Notes: a model not told the origin generated them from the letters alone. Positions 33,831 through 46,408 are shown, numbered from the stretch's first letter. The stretch: DNA of 64,000 bases from Lytechinus variegatus (GCF_018143015.1 NC_054749.1:32172911-32236910); one strand, 5' to 3'. Program-made: numbers and translations.

Positions 33831-35603
33831 TATTTTGGGCACAGTAATACAAATCTATCTGCGAATAGAAATACAATTTTGTCCGTATCATTTTCTTCTC
33901 AGCGTATTTCACCCGAGGTTTACAACTACCATGCCTACCACATAGATTTCTCACCGAATGATGAAGCCTCATTCATCGCAACCATTCACCTGGATCTGCA
34001 CTTGGAAAACATTATTTGACAAGTGGCTTGGATAGCTTGAACGCTCCTTCATACATCACTTGGCATGTGAAGCACACATTCCCTTCATGTGGAAGAGAAC
34101 ACTCTTTAAATATAAAAATTGAATAGGGACAAAGTACTAGACTAATAAGATGAGAAAAATTAGGATAAAACTAAAGCCTGCATAAATGAAATTTATGTTT
34201 CTTATACAAAATGTAACAATTTCACAATTCATAACCTTTTTCTTTTGAAATACTGGAGTAAAGGAACATTTCTGAAAACCTGACCATATCAGAAAAGTTT
34301 TGTTTATAAATAAAGTGATCTTATTTCTATTTATCATCTATTGCTATTTCATTTCTTAAGTAAAAAGTATAATAAGGAATGGCTGCCATTCTCATTTGCA
34401 ATGAGGTGAATTTCAGATTAAAAAAAAAACTTTGTTGAAATTACAGATATTTATAACAAAATCATCAGTAAAACCTGTCTGTTTGCTACCTATAATGATT
34501 TTTTTGATAATTCAATTGTAGACCCCCCCCAGTCTAATGGTTATTTTAGAGGTGAAGAACACAACTATGACATGTGTGACTCTTTAGGCATACAATTCAG
34601 AATTCCTTTAGAGCTTGTCTGTTACAGCATGCAAGACAGCATTGACTTATCTGAAAACAATTTAAAAAAAAAAAGATGAAGTTGTAATTCCAAGAACTGA
34701 ATCAAAAATAAATATCCGCATGTCACATTTACACACTTGACAGAACAGTAAGTATGTTTAGTGGTAACTGCATATTTACAGATGTGTACCTCTTCCAACT
34801 GAGATACATGTACGTGTGTCTTGAAAGTGGAGTTGGTGGTCATCCTGTTTCGGATCAGAAGAATGAATTCTAGTATTCCATACTGGTGACTCTCAGAGTT
34901 GACATTGACATATGCTCCCTGATACATCAGAGGAAAATCCCCAGTGCTACAGAACCAAAAGATAACAAAAAAGGAAAAATTACTTCACAAGTCACACCAA
35001 TTTTTCCCATAAACTGAATCACCTTAATCTCTTATATGCCAAATGTAATATTGAGCCTTGGGCATCTTTTTAGACCAAATGGGCAACATCAGAGAACATG
35101 GTTCAAATTTATGAAGAACCTTAGATATTGATGTTGGGTCAAAAACCCACCCCATGATTTCATGTACAACTCCAATAATGCTTTGTCAATGTAAATATAT
35201 CTTCCTTTTTTTTACTTTCTGCGAGATTAATTACAATTTCATACTTATTCTGATAGAAATATTGTCATCCAACACATCTAATTTTATAAAAGTCATTGCA
35301 ATTTTTTTTAAATTTGCTGTTTTGAGAGTAACAAGTCATAAAACATTGGCTCAACTTCTTACACATTGTAAAAAAAATTATGCAAAAAGTTTTTTTTTTT
35401 TTTTTGGGGGGGGGGGGCGAGGCAGATGCTACCCCCCCTTCCTAGTGCATGAACATTTAAATTTTTCACACAACACTATTCTTATGTTGTCCATTAAGAA
35501 CAAACACAGAATTTATTAATTTATTTCAAATAGTAAATCTTGATCATTTTATTGATGGCTGTGCCATCTTTGAACATACTCAACTCAGAGGGTTGAAGTG
35601 AAT

Positions 35604-35684
35604 GTCTTGTATCAGAATATTACTATAAGACATCAATATATTCAGACAAGAGGTGTCAGAGAAGTAACTCATCATGTACAAGAC
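35604..35684 (-). ncRNA. Box C/D snoRNA, family B copy 1
   Basis: On the minus strand, the terminal stem GTCTTGTA/TACAAGAC encloses box C ATGATGA, D' CTGA, C' TTGATGT and D CTGA. The antisense element before D' contains TCTGACACCTC, complementary to the conserved 28S segment GAGGUGUCAGA, with pairing extending on both sides. The likely role is to guide 2'-O-methylation of 28S rRNA, predicted at the G just before AGGUGUC. It lies in the intron between exons 35850-35983 and 34800-34918. Confidence 0.85.
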
Positions 35685-36419
35685 AAATATCAAACAATAA
35701 AATGATATCAGTTAGCTGAAAACATAATTTACCATCCAAAATCCTTTTCATACGTTTTTGTACTTTGTGTACCTGTCACAAGAATTAGATTAAGGGAAAA
35801 CTTAAGGAGTTTACAATATATCTACTAGAGGGGATGGTATTATACTAACCTATGAAGATTTACTGGATGTTGTGAAAATGCTTGTGTTGGTAAATGTTCG
35901 TTCTTCAAAACCTTCACGACCTCCAAATCATGTAAGAACAGCAGCAGTGGAAGGCAATACTAACAAACATGAATGACATTCATCTGATGCGAGGGAAAGG
36001 CAGGGGAAAAAGTAAGAATAAAATGTATTACAAATTTGACCCCCATTCAATTTAAGTAATTGTGTTATTACTATAACTGAAAATTTTGACAATTTCTGAA
36101 ACAATAGACAATCTAAAATTTGCTGTGATCAATTCAATCAATCGCCAATCATCGTAATCACATCAAGAGTTTTTTTTGAAGAAAAAACACATCACATATA
36201 AAATTTTCAAATCACAGACTTTTGGTTAAACAAAACAAACAATATATGCTATACTTCACTGCAATCTTACAACTTTCTAATATTACAGATTGATAAAAAA
36301 AGTCTTTGGTAAGTCCAAACTAAAAAAAAAAGTATAATATATATAAAAACATGACCTTTTAAATGCCATTTTTTAGTGTCAATGATTGCAACATGATAGG
36401 AAGAATCTAGTATTAGATT

Positions 36420-36490
36420 TTGTTGATCAGGGTTGGATTGAACCATCATTTATTATTCAGACGGCAATTCCTGGGTCATCATATCAACAA
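36420..36490 (-). ncRNA. Box C/D snoRNA, family A copy 1
   Basis: On the minus strand the unit reads terminal stem TTGTTGA, box C ATGATGA, D' CTGA, C' ATGATGG, D CTGA and closing stem TCAACAA, 71 nt in all. The element before D (CAATCCAAC) is complementary to 28S GUUGGAUUG, just before the A-loop. By the +5 rule the target is the first G of GGAUUG. The D' element (GGAATTGCCGT) has no target that I recognise. Confidence 0.88.
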
Positions 36491-37318
36491 CTATCCACTC
36501 TAATATCAATTGAAACATCAAATTTATACACCAAATCTTACAAAATCAAGCTATTTAACAACTCTCTGAAAATTCACAGGCTAAGAGCCCTCATTCTCTA
36601 ACAAACGTACGCTTGATCACTCCAAATTTGACGTAAGGGAGGGGGAGGTGAGACCATGTTTGCAACCTTTGAATTATTTTAAAGAGCTTGTACTCACAAA
36701 AAAATACTCACCTTTCACATGATGGCCCGATTCTACACTGATGGATCATCAACTGGATCACATGGATGAAAATAAACCTCACTTGGCTGAACCATAATCA
36801 AACATGAGAACTTATGAATCATTGACAAGATTGCATGGATGAAAATAGAGCTCTGTCAGCTGTAAGGAAAGCAAGAATAAAGGACAGTGAATGTGATGAA
36901 AAGAATTCAAAGAAATGTAGGGGATTATCCTTCTTTGGGTCATTGGGTTAATTAATTCTGTAATCTGGTAGTCACTGAGACAATTACGTACCTATTTCAT
37001 CTACCTTGTCAAAAGATCAATCATGTAATATATGCCAATATCTATTTTCATTCCAATTACTATACATAGATCACTTTGACGTGATTGATCTATAGGTAAA
37101 CTTGCATTAGTTGAATAGTGGTCTAAGTCAAAGCACTTTGTGTTGCATGATTTTAAATTGATTTTGGGAGCTGACATTGACTTGCGATCAATTGCAGGTT
37201 TCTTGCAACACTCCCATTAGTCAAACTTCTTCTCAACAGAATTGATTTCAGTGGTCCATGAAGATTTGACCGATGCAAAATTACCTGTATCTTATTTTTC
37301 ATCTATTTTCTAGAGAGA

Positions 37319-37386
37319 TGTTGATCAGGGTTGGATTGAACCATCATTATTATTCAGACGGCAATTCCTGGGTCATCATTTCAACA
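37319..37386 (-). ncRNA. Box C/D snoRNA, family A copy 2
   Basis: The boxes and both guide elements match copy 1. The terminal stem is TGTTGA/TCAACA. It lies in the intron between exons 37816-37890 and 36712-36786. Confidence 0.87.
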
Positions 37387-37528
37387 AACAATTCCATATC
37401 TACAAAGTTATTTCATTGGTGAAAACTAACCATCTTTGTGAATCACCATGTTTACCCCATTCTGTACAAATTCACTTCCTGGCCAATCCAAATCGCAGGT
37501 TAACTCATAGTCATTTTCAATGATTATA

Positions 37529-37700
37529 GGGGCCCATTTCATAAAGCTGTTTGCAAGTTAAGAGTGACTTTAAGAATGGCTGGTGATCCTTTCTTGTGGT
37601 AAATGATATTCACCATTAAATGTTCATCAGTGATTATTTAGTGCGTAAGAAAAGTTCACCAGTCGCTCTATACTTACAAACAGCTTAATGAAACACCCAC
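37529..37700. mobile_element. Foldback MITE in host-gene intron
   Basis: Ends CATTTCATAAAGCTGTTTGCAAG and CTTACAAACAGCTTAATGAAAC are imperfect inverted repeats. A diverged relative lies at 42300-42460. Confidence 0.65.
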
Positions 37701-38449
37701 CAGGTTTTTATTAACACATTACCAGTATTTTTTTTCTTTTCCATTGACATTCAGGTATTCTAAAACTGCATACATTTACTACTGGAGTCAAAGAATTAAA
37801 GATCCATTTCCTCACCTGTCAAGGCCAGTTGAGAAATGATGAACATCAAATGGATTGGATGGAAGAGGGGTGAATGAATGCCTTGATTAGCTGAAACAAT
37901 AGCAAGAACAAGGAAAAGGATTGTTTCAATATGGGGCTATTCCATATAACGATCAACCTTTTTGTACATCCGACCCCCCACTGTCTCAAGTTTTAATTTA
38001 CTTTATAAACTGACCAAATCATGGTCCTTTGAGAACATTACAGACTGTCAAAAGAACCAGAAATCAGAGACAGATAATTTTATTAAGGTCCCACATATAG
38101 GGGGCAAGACGAACATATCGGGTGATTTCAAGTCTGGTGCTGGCCTTGGTGTTGAAATTTGGATTGTTTCCCCTAGCTCCAAAACTTATTCAGAGCTTGT
38201 AAAACTAATCCAGATCACATTATTGCACATCTCAACAACTAGTGAGTGACTTCTCGGGACCATCTTCATTCTATGTTTGGTGTTATAATCGTGTAAAAAT
38301 TGACCTAACACCAACACCAAAAGGTCGACAGTGAACATGAAATCACCCATTATATGGAACTGACCTATGGGAAAATGGGGCCAATATCAATCAAAACATA
38401 TACTATAAATCAACAGTTGTCTTTGAGTCATGTGAGCTGAGTAATTGTC

Positions 38450-38516
38450 GTTGATCAGGGTTGGATTGAACCATCACTTATTATTCAGACGGCAATTCCT
38501 GGGTCATCATATCAAC
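38450..38516 (-). ncRNA. Box C/D snoRNA, family A copy 3
   Basis: Box C ATGATGA, D' CTGA, C' GTGATGG, D CTGA and stem GTTGA/TCAAC are intact, and the guide elements equal copy 1. It lies in the intron between exons 39619-39672 and 37816-37890. Confidence 0.87.
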
Positions 38517-38713
38517 AACTTCTCACAAGTTCTCACATAGGGATGCCAGTTAGAATTGATCAGAGGGCCTGAAAATAACCTAGAATACAATATTTTGTAC
38601 ACAAAAATGCTAAAACTATGGCCTGAAAATAAATTGTCAGATCCTGAATTCAGGCTTTTGCCTGAAAACTGGTTTCCCTGCTCACAGAATGAGCCACCAT
38701 TTGCTAGTCAACA

Positions 38714-39292
38714 TTAAAGGTCAAGTCCAGCTCAGAAAATTGTTGATTTGAATCAACAGAGAAAAATCAAACACAAATGCTGAAAATTGTATCAAAATCA
38801 GATGTAAAATAAGTTATGACATTTCAAAGTTACACTTATTTTTCACAAAATTGTTATATGAACGAGTCAGTTACATCCAAACGATAGTCGATGATGTCAT
38901 TCACTCACTATTTCTTTTGTTTTGTTTTCAATTTTTACGAATTTGACAATTAGGACCTCATTGCCTGAACCACAAAAGGTTAAAATAGTGGAATTCCATG
39001 TGTTCAGGGAGGAATGAAATTATATTTCACATGACAATGACGAGAAAATCAAAATATTACATATTTCATATAATAAAATACAAAAGAAATAGTGAGAGAG
39101 TGATGTCAGTTTTCTCATTTGTATACCGACCGAGATGTGCATATAACTGTTTTGTGAAATGAAGCGAAACTTTAAAATGTCGGAACTTTCTTATTTTACA
39201 TTCGATTTTGATGAAATTTTCAGCGTTATGCTTGTTGGATTTTTCTCTTTTTATTCAAATCAAGTTTTTGTTGGGGTGGACTTGTCCTTTAA
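38714..39292. mobile_element. TTAA-type non-autonomous DNA transposon, copy 1
   Basis: TTAA duplications at 38714-38717 and 39289-39292 flank inverted ends AGGTCAAGTCCA and (reverse-complemented) AGGACAAGTCCA. The element is colinear with 51959-52534. TTAA targets are typical of piggyBac and Kolobok. No coding sequence. Confidence 0.8.
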
Positions 39293-39905
39293 CTAATTAA
39301 TGTCATTCTTTAGTGTTTGTAAATTTAACCCCCAATGCTGGGCTATTTTGTTGTTACCGTTGACTGCATGATCATGGCAAAAATTCACATGCATATTGTC
39401 CATGGCATAATCTGCAAAACTGGAAAGTAAAACTTTTCTTATCAACTATGTCAATTTATGCATAAATCAAAGGTTTACTCTCATCACCTATATTCGACCA
39501 TAAATACTGTTTTGTTTACAGGCTCTTTGTACGAGTCTTACAAAATCTTGTATCAACATTTTTCTATAAATTGTGATTTTTAAAAAATTTCTTACATATT
39601 TCTTTGTTTTCTTCTCACCTTTGACCATCAGAATTCAATGGCCTTGGAACCAGATGATGAACTCGGCTACTACTGCACAAAGATGAAGGGGGTGATATCC
39701 AGGCACTGGAAAAGGGAAAAACAAAATAAAATTATAAAATATGAGTATACAGATATGAGGAATATGAAAGACTTATTTTACCCAGGGAGTCACTTAAGTT
39801 CTGAAAACTGTTCTCCAAGCGGGCCCTGCTTAACATGATGTCATTATTACCCCGGCTTTAGCAGACCAACCAAGATATTTGTCTTTTCAGTTGCTACATG
39901 ATTTG

Positions 39906-39976
39906 TTGTTGATCAGGATTGGATTGAACCATCATTTTCATTCAGACGGCAATTCCTTAAAACATCATATCAACAA
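39906..39976 (-). ncRNA. Box C/D snoRNA, family A copy 4 (diverged)
   Basis: The terminal stem (TTGTTGA/TCAACAA) and D' and D boxes are kept, but box C reads ATGATGT, and the guide before D has a C-to-T change that still allows G-U pairing. It may be weakly processed or on its way to a pseudogene. Confidence 0.75.
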
Positions 39977-40125
39977 CTAATCCCCCTACAAAAGCTACAA
40001 GAGAATATGATTTTAATTGATGTGTAGTCTTCATCCTTTCCACATTACAAGGCTGTTGGATGTTCTGTATTTATCTAGAACTTTTTATTGGAAGTCATCT
40101 GTTAGTGCACAATTAATAATCGTAG

Positions 40126-40336
40126 GAGGCGCGATAGCTCAGTCGGTAGAGCAGGAGATTCGTATTCCGGTGAAAGGGGTTCGATTCCCACTTGGTGCGC
40201 TAGTGCCATTTGGCAAGGCATTAATTCTCAGTACCAGGTCCTTCGGAGAGGACCTTAAGCCGTCGGACCTCTGGTTGCTTGCTTAAAAGCATTCATGCTT
40301 TCTTAGCAATCAGGTAAAAAATCACCACCACCACAT
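40126..40336 (+). mobile_element. tRNA-derived SINE
   Basis: A tRNA-like head (40128-40200) has a promoter A box TAGCTCAGTCGGTAGAGC and a B box GGGTTCGATTCCC. The body continues past the tRNA end with CCAGGTCCTTCGGAGAGGACCTTAAG-like sequence and ends in an ACC-rich tail. Poor acceptor-stem pairing and the long tail argue against a functional tRNA gene. It sits antisense in a host-gene intron. Confidence 0.8.
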
Positions 40337-40719
40337 TGAAGTTCGTAAAATATGGTTTTGGATGGTCATGAATTTCAATCATTTTTCAAATCCAAACAGC
40401 CTACAATCTGACTTCTTAGGCTAAATAGATCAAAACAAGAACGAGATCACCACACAGACATACCATGTCACCATGATCACGTTATTCCGGAGCAATCGTC
40501 AAATCTCCCAAAGTACAGTTCCATGTCAAAGCATCCCTAAAAGAATTAAAAAATACATATTTTACATGAAAATCAGAATCATGAAATTTCTTATGACACT
40601 TGAATAATCTCTTTAGTGGGTATCTGTGCAACATTGTAATTGGGAGTTACGTTGCGTCATAGCACAGAAGATTATATGTGAGCTATTGCATAACAGTGAT
40701 TACCTGGTATCGATGTGCC

Positions 40720-40800
40720 ATTAGATTCAGTAGTAAGCAAATGTTTTCTCATAAAAATGAATTTCGATCCGCTGAATTTACTCATCACAATCACATGGCA
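40720..40800 (-). ncRNA. Possible box C/D snoRNA (orphan)
   Basis: On the minus strand GTGATGA (box C) and CTGA (box D) are about 50 nt apart, bracketed by a broken stem (CCAT..GAT / ATC..ATGG). The element before D, ATTTGCTTACTA, resembles the complement of the 28S GUAGUAGCAAAU segment with a one-base bulge. Internal boxes are unclear. Its position alone in a host-gene intron fits the one-per-intron pattern. Confidence 0.4.
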
Positions 40801-41561
40801 GTCACCTGTATATATCACTAAAAGTATTCTGTTTTTGTTACAAAATACACAAGAGGAAGTCATATCTCATTAAAAAAACTTTCTATGATGTTAAAAATTT
40901 TAGCAAGATTGTGCACAGCAGACTGGAAAGTTCTTCTATTTATTTTATTTCACTCGTAGATTCATGTATTCAAAGGGGCAGTCAACCCTTGTAAAAATAA
41001 GCAAAACATTTGAATTCGACTATAAAACCCTTCAAAGAAAAACAAGAGTATTAATTTTTCAAAGTTAGATTTTTATGACTTCAGAAGGTTACATATTTAC
41101 ATTTCAACAATGCTATAATGGAATCTTCATTCCCATGCTTTTCTGATATTCCTTTTATTTATGAAAACTAAGTAGACTTGGGGATTTCCCAATCAACTAA
41201 TAGTACTTACTACTTACCAGGTTTAATTAAAGTTTTTTCAGAATTTCTGGTCCCTTTCTTCCCCAGACTGCCTGACCCATGCCCTGTAGATTTCTGGTGG
41301 AAAGGAACTTGATCATGCTTTGGAAAGACTTTAATCTGGTAGCTTCAGCATTGATTGATGACTCATAAAAAAGAGCGCCCCCACGTGGCAGCTCAGTTTG
41401 AAGTCTATCTTGCTTAGTCTCGCCTGCAATAAGGAAACAGTCAATACTTGATCACTCTGATCCAACAAGAAGTAATTCATCAAGAAATGGTCATCAGCTT
41501 TGCATTCCTTGCAGCTCTATAGACATCCCCCCTCCCTCATTTTTTTTCTCTTTGGGTTATT

Positions 41562-41642
41562 GTCTCGTATCAGAATATTACTATAAGACATCAATGTATT
41601 CAGACAAGAGGTGTCAGAGAAGTAACTCATCATGTACAAGAC
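41562..41642 (-). ncRNA. Box C/D snoRNA, family B copy 2
   Basis: The length and boxes match copy 1 at 35604-35684 with only a few substitutions (for example GTCTCGTA in place of GTCTTGTA in the + strand arm). The 28S-complementary element is unchanged. It lies in the intron between exons 41854-41900 and 41218-41283. Confidence 0.85.
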
Positions 41643-42299
41643 ATTCCAAAGATTTTTTTTCCCGTACCATTTATATATTTCACTATCACCATGTACATGT
41701 ATGATGCAGCATTTTTTATAGATCTAAAATTTCTGTTTGTAGTTTAGTCACCACCCTTTGTCCTTTGCATCAAAAATCTTTGTCATGGTCCAAGAGAGTT
41801 TCCATATGAAAGCTTATCAATACTATGCAAGATTTGATGATATAACTACATACCTCTCACAATGTCCTGATCTCCTTGCAGAACATCTTGAGACTCTCAC
41901 CTTGACAAATAAAGGATAAAATATTAAAGAATTGATTTAGATGCTTCATCACAGAAGCTGTCCATGTAGGAAATTAATCTACATTGACATTTGTCAGTGG
42001 TATTCACTTTAATTGAAATAATAAGGCTTGGTCTACATTTTATCACCACTAAAATCCCTGCATCATATCAGCTGGGATTAGGACATGATGTGAAGTCATA
42101 AATACCTCAGGTGAGTAAGGATGTCTCCAACAAACATAGTTTGTCAGCTCCGTCTTGAAACTAAATAAAAGGTCATCATCACTGGCATATGACTCACACA
42201 TCATGAGGGTAAGATCAGCAATTTTCTAGAAATTTTTGTTGTCTTGTCCTTCTTTATCCCCAGTATCGATTATGATGGCAAAGTAAATTTTCTACTAAT

Positions 42300-42460
42300 G
42301 GGCGGTTTCAAAAAGCAGTTTGCAATTTACACATCAACTTTACGCATGACTGGTGACCCTCTTTGTGCCTAATGATGTACATATCACTACTTATACGACT
42401 TGGCGTCTCAGAACATGCTTCAGTCGTGCAGAACTTTACAAATAGCTATATGAAACGCCA
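42300..42460. mobile_element. Foldback MITE
   Basis: The left arm GGCGGTTTCAAAAAGCAGTTTG pairs with a right arm ending CTATATGAAACGCC. It is related to 37529-37700. Confidence 0.55.
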
Positions 42461-42979
42461 GGTTCATATTGCATAGCATTTGTAGTTAAAGAAAATAAAC
42501 TTCAATTTGATTTTCCATATCTTGAGGCCTGTTTTTTTAAATATAACATCAGGAGACAACAACGTGCTATCACAACAAACATGGAAAACTTGCTTATAAT
42601 ACTTGCTGCTGCTGGGGAAGGTCTAGCCAGATTAGACACAATACTTTAGGTAACCCAACCATTGTGTGTGATCAATATGGCCAAGTTGGATCGGCTGAGC
42701 CATGTTGCTATGGTGCTTAAAATAAACACAAACAACTACAAGTCTTTGTGGAACATTCCCACAAGCTGCCAAGAGTTTGCACTTGACAAAATAAACAGAG
42801 AAACCATAAACTTCACTCACCAATCTCATTCTCTCGAGAGAAATCAGTTAAATTATACACATAAAACATGGGATCCACGAGTAGGTTGCTGAAATGAATA
42901 AGCAAAAAGTTGTCCAATGCTTCATAAATGTTAAAGTGGTAAAATGATGATTATAATGATAATAATAATGCTAGGCAGA

Positions 42980-44515
42980 CAAGCCTTGAAATAAGCACCT
43001 GTTAGCCGGGGGCAATTTTTTTTTTAAATTGCCCCCAGCTCACGGGCTTTTTACAGGAACCGGGGGCAATTTTCTGGAACCAGGGGCAATTTAAAAAAAT
43101 ATATATAACGGTGAACCACACCGCAAATTTGTTTATAGTAAGCGCAGCTCCTGCAATTTTTTAATTAGTAAATGAATAGCATATGCTAAGTATTAGGCTT
43201 ATTCAAACATTTAAGAAATCAGATTTAAATGTTTAAGTGTTTTGACACCCTCACTCCACATCCCCTTTACAACCACACACACATGGGCTTATTTATTTTT
43301 CGTCTTTAATGAACCATGATCAATGAACCCCCCCCAAAAAAAAATCTAAATAAATTAATGAAATAAAAATTTAAAAAAAAGAGAGAGAGATGGAGAAAGA
43401 GAGAATTCAGATCAAATAATAAATTTACAAAAAAAAATAATTTTTAAGGCTTTTTTTATGGTTTGAATCATGGGAGTGGGTGAGTGTTTGTGTGTGATTG
43501 TGGCTGTGAGGTGCACTTGGATTGCATATACGAAATCAATAAATAACTCAGTCTATTCAAATTCCAGCACATAGCCACAGGCTATGTACATGTACATGTA
43601 TTGTAGGTTCACGTACCTTAAGTTTTTCACAAGTTATTTGAAAACGCAGATCTCCACAGAAAATGCCTTTCATTCTGGGAGAGTCTGAATTCGGTGAAAA
43701 TGTATTCATTAATAACTTAAATATTCATCACAATGAAGAAATCATAAAGTTTTTTGACAGTTTTCAAAAATTAACATGAAATCTAAACTCTATCTCAAAC
43801 GGAAAATCACCATCACTTAGGCCATTACTGATAGAATTCTCACCCAGAGCTCTGGCAGACATGAGCTCAAAACTTGCTTGCTAACACCACACTCAAGTGC
43901 ATGCGGCTTCCTCCTTATTTTTTTTTATAGATTATTTATTGTCTGATATTTACCCTTCTCCAGGAAAGAAATTAAAAAGCTACAATTCACAACTATAAGC
44001 TAAGTTATTTTGGATTATTAAGGCTCCGTTTTGACAAGCACGGTAGGCGACTATGAGGATAAAAGACTTGCACATCGTATGTGCTGTGAACAGGGATTTA
44101 TCTCCTGTGCAATTCAAATTACTATATCACAGAATTGTGATATCCCGACTGGAAATGTGTGCATTAGAAATTGCACATGGTGAAGTATGGAAAAACCGCT
44201 ACCGGAAGAACGCGCGCATATGTATTACAGGAAAAAAAGACGGACGTAGCTCACTTTTTATGGTACAGAGAAAAAGACGCACTTGGCAATTTTAAACTGT
44301 GTTTATCGTAAATTGAAAGTTATTTGATTTTGGCTTTACAGATATTTAAATTACATGTATTATATGGCTTCACTGCTCACTCACGGCGGGCGCAATTACC
44401 TGGAAAATATTTGCGTCCAGTCGTCAAAATTTTGATGATTTTGGGGCTTCATGGGCGCAATTGATGGCGTTATGAGCGCGAATTTGCGCTCAGCGCCCAC
44501 TTATTTCAAGGCTTG
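42980..44515. mobile_element. Non-autonomous hAT-type element, 1.5 kb
   Basis: The perfect 16-bp inverted ends CAAGCCTTGAAATAAG and CTTATTTCAAGGCTTG are flanked by the exact 8-bp duplication TAGGCAGA (42972-42979 and 44516-44523). An 8-bp duplication with ends starting CA is typical of hAT. The interior has repeated GGGGGCAATTTT phrases near the left end and related GGGCGCAATT phrases near the right. No transposase is recognised. Confidence 0.85.
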
Positions 44516-44687
44516 TAGGCAGAAGTATGAAGGAAGGGTCAAAGGGAAGATTGTACAGAAGTCAGAAATTAAAACCCCCTACTCCCATTGATATGATTAC
44601 AGCACCCAATTAATCTTCAGACTGACATTTTATTATACATTATCATTTTGATCATTGAGTATTAGTGATTTCAATCCAGCAAACTTT

Positions 44688-44842
44688 CCTCTCAGACAAA
44701 TGCCTCGAAACTGTCATCAATAATTGTTAGCTGTTACATGCAGCCACACGATGTAATGCAGTATGACATAAAACATATCACAATGCCACCGTTAAAGCCA
44801 CATGCAGCCAACGTCAGCCTCGTCATCGAATCATCACCGAGG
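44688..44842 (-). ncRNA. SNORD15: U15 (SNORD15) snoRNA, copy 1
   Basis: On the minus strand, terminal stem CCTC/GAGG, box C GTGATGA, guide GATGACGAGG, D' CTGA, and far downstream C' TTGATGA, guide CGAGGCATTTG and D CTGA. The two guides are complementary to adjacent, overlapping parts of one 28S segment, CAAAUGCCUCG and CCUCGUCAUC. This is the hallmark of U15, and the total of 155 nt also fits. In mammals U15 sits in ribosomal protein S3 introns; here it is in the snoRNA host gene. Confidence 0.92.
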
Positions 44843-46253
44843 ATCTTGTCAGGAAAATTCATTCAGCTTGTTATCAGAAGGAAAACTGCTACTTTTTGGC
44901 ATTCTCCAATCAGACCATGGACAAATAACAGACATGGCTTCAACTGAGAGCAATTTTTTAACTTAAATCAGACATATTGCACTATTTTTTTTGCAGGTAG
45001 TACATGTAGTAGTTGGAAAGTAGGACACCAATCGCAATCAGTTGTGATCAGTTGAGGCTTCCAGTTGTGGGGTTTTTTTATATGGGGCCAACTTCATGGC
45101 CCTGTAATGCAATAGCTTTGCATTTATTGTAATGCTGATTTTTTTTAAAGAATTGATTAAATTTGATCACTATGTACAATATATCATATAGATTGATTAC
45201 AAAGCTTTGTGTTACAGGCCCAAAATCAAATTTAGATATTTACTTACTCCGCACTTTCGTGTCTTTTCCTCTCAGCCTCCATGAAATAATAGCTGGCCTT
45301 CTTCACCTATACAAGGGACGAGACACACAAAACATGACAGATAAATGAATTTATAAATAATCACAAAATATTGTTTGATTTTAATCAAGTCAACTCCAGC
45401 ACAATGTTGAGTGAAAAATCAAATTATGCTGGAAATTTCATATGCCTTAACACAGTGATATGCCAAAGCACGAGTTTTCTTTGGTATAAACTTTCTCGGG
45501 ATTTGAAAATAAATATAATTTTGGAATTCAATAGCTTAATATCAGTGAAAACGGCTGCAAATATTATAGAATAGATCTTGGCCCCCATATATTGATGTAA
45601 TTGGTCACTACGAAGGACAATTAATGCAACATGCTAAACAATGTAATAATTTTCTTTTTATAAATTCTTTTTATCATTATAAAAATATGATTTTTATAAT
45701 CATAAATGAATATTAATATTGTTCTATTTGCACCCATTATCATCAACATTTAGGCCTGGGACTTTTGGGTATTTTTGTCTTCGGCGCATGAAATATGACT
45801 TGTGGAAAAACCTTGTAGGTGATGTCATTTAGCCACTGCACTGCAAGCAAACTTATGAATGAAATATAGTAAGCATGCGCAGTGGAAGCCTCCATCAAAA
45901 CAAGTCTGCAATACTCTGTCACCTCGTACCAAATTCAACCAAGAATTCCACTTTCCTAAATTTCACATTAATTATGAAAGGTATTCTCAGAGGATCTTTT
46001 TTCCCACCGATACCACACAGGTAAGCAAATTTTGATTACTTCTTGCTTTCTGTCAAAGTCTTACAAAATAGCGTCGATATTACATCGTGTTCGTGAGTTT
46101 GTAGAATCTACCACTACATGCACTAAGTCAATTGATTTCCGGGTAGTTTTGGCTGGCGCTTCGTAAGCTCAAACGGCAAAAGAAACATGGCGACAGGACC
46201 CAGGCTTTAGTCCCAGCCCTATCATCTTTACTGATTTTAATCCAGCAAACTTT

Positions 46254-46408
46254 CCTCTCAGACAAATGCCTCGAAACTGTCATCAAGAATTGTTAGCTGT
46301 TACATGAAGCCACACGATGTAATGCAGTATGACATAAAACATGTCACAATGCCATCGACACGACACCATACGGCCAACATCAGCCTCGTCATCGAATCAT
46401 CACCGAGG
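46254..46408 (-). ncRNA. SNORD15: U15 (SNORD15) snoRNA, copy 2
   Basis: It has the same length, boxes and guide elements as the copy at 44688-44842. Differences cluster in the central part between D' and C', which fits selection on the guides. About 20 bp of flanking intron is also shared, indicating duplication of an exon-plus-intron unit. Confidence 0.92.

Noticed and set aside
40128..40200. Functional tRNA gene
   Set aside because: Promoter boxes are good, but the acceptor stem pairs poorly and conserved-looking SINE body sequence continues past the 3' end.
35604..41642. Short inverted-end repeats read as tiny MITEs
   Set aside because: The terminal pairing first suggested MITEs, but the reverse complement shows ordered C, D', C' and D boxes and rRNA-complementary guides, which a MITE would not have.
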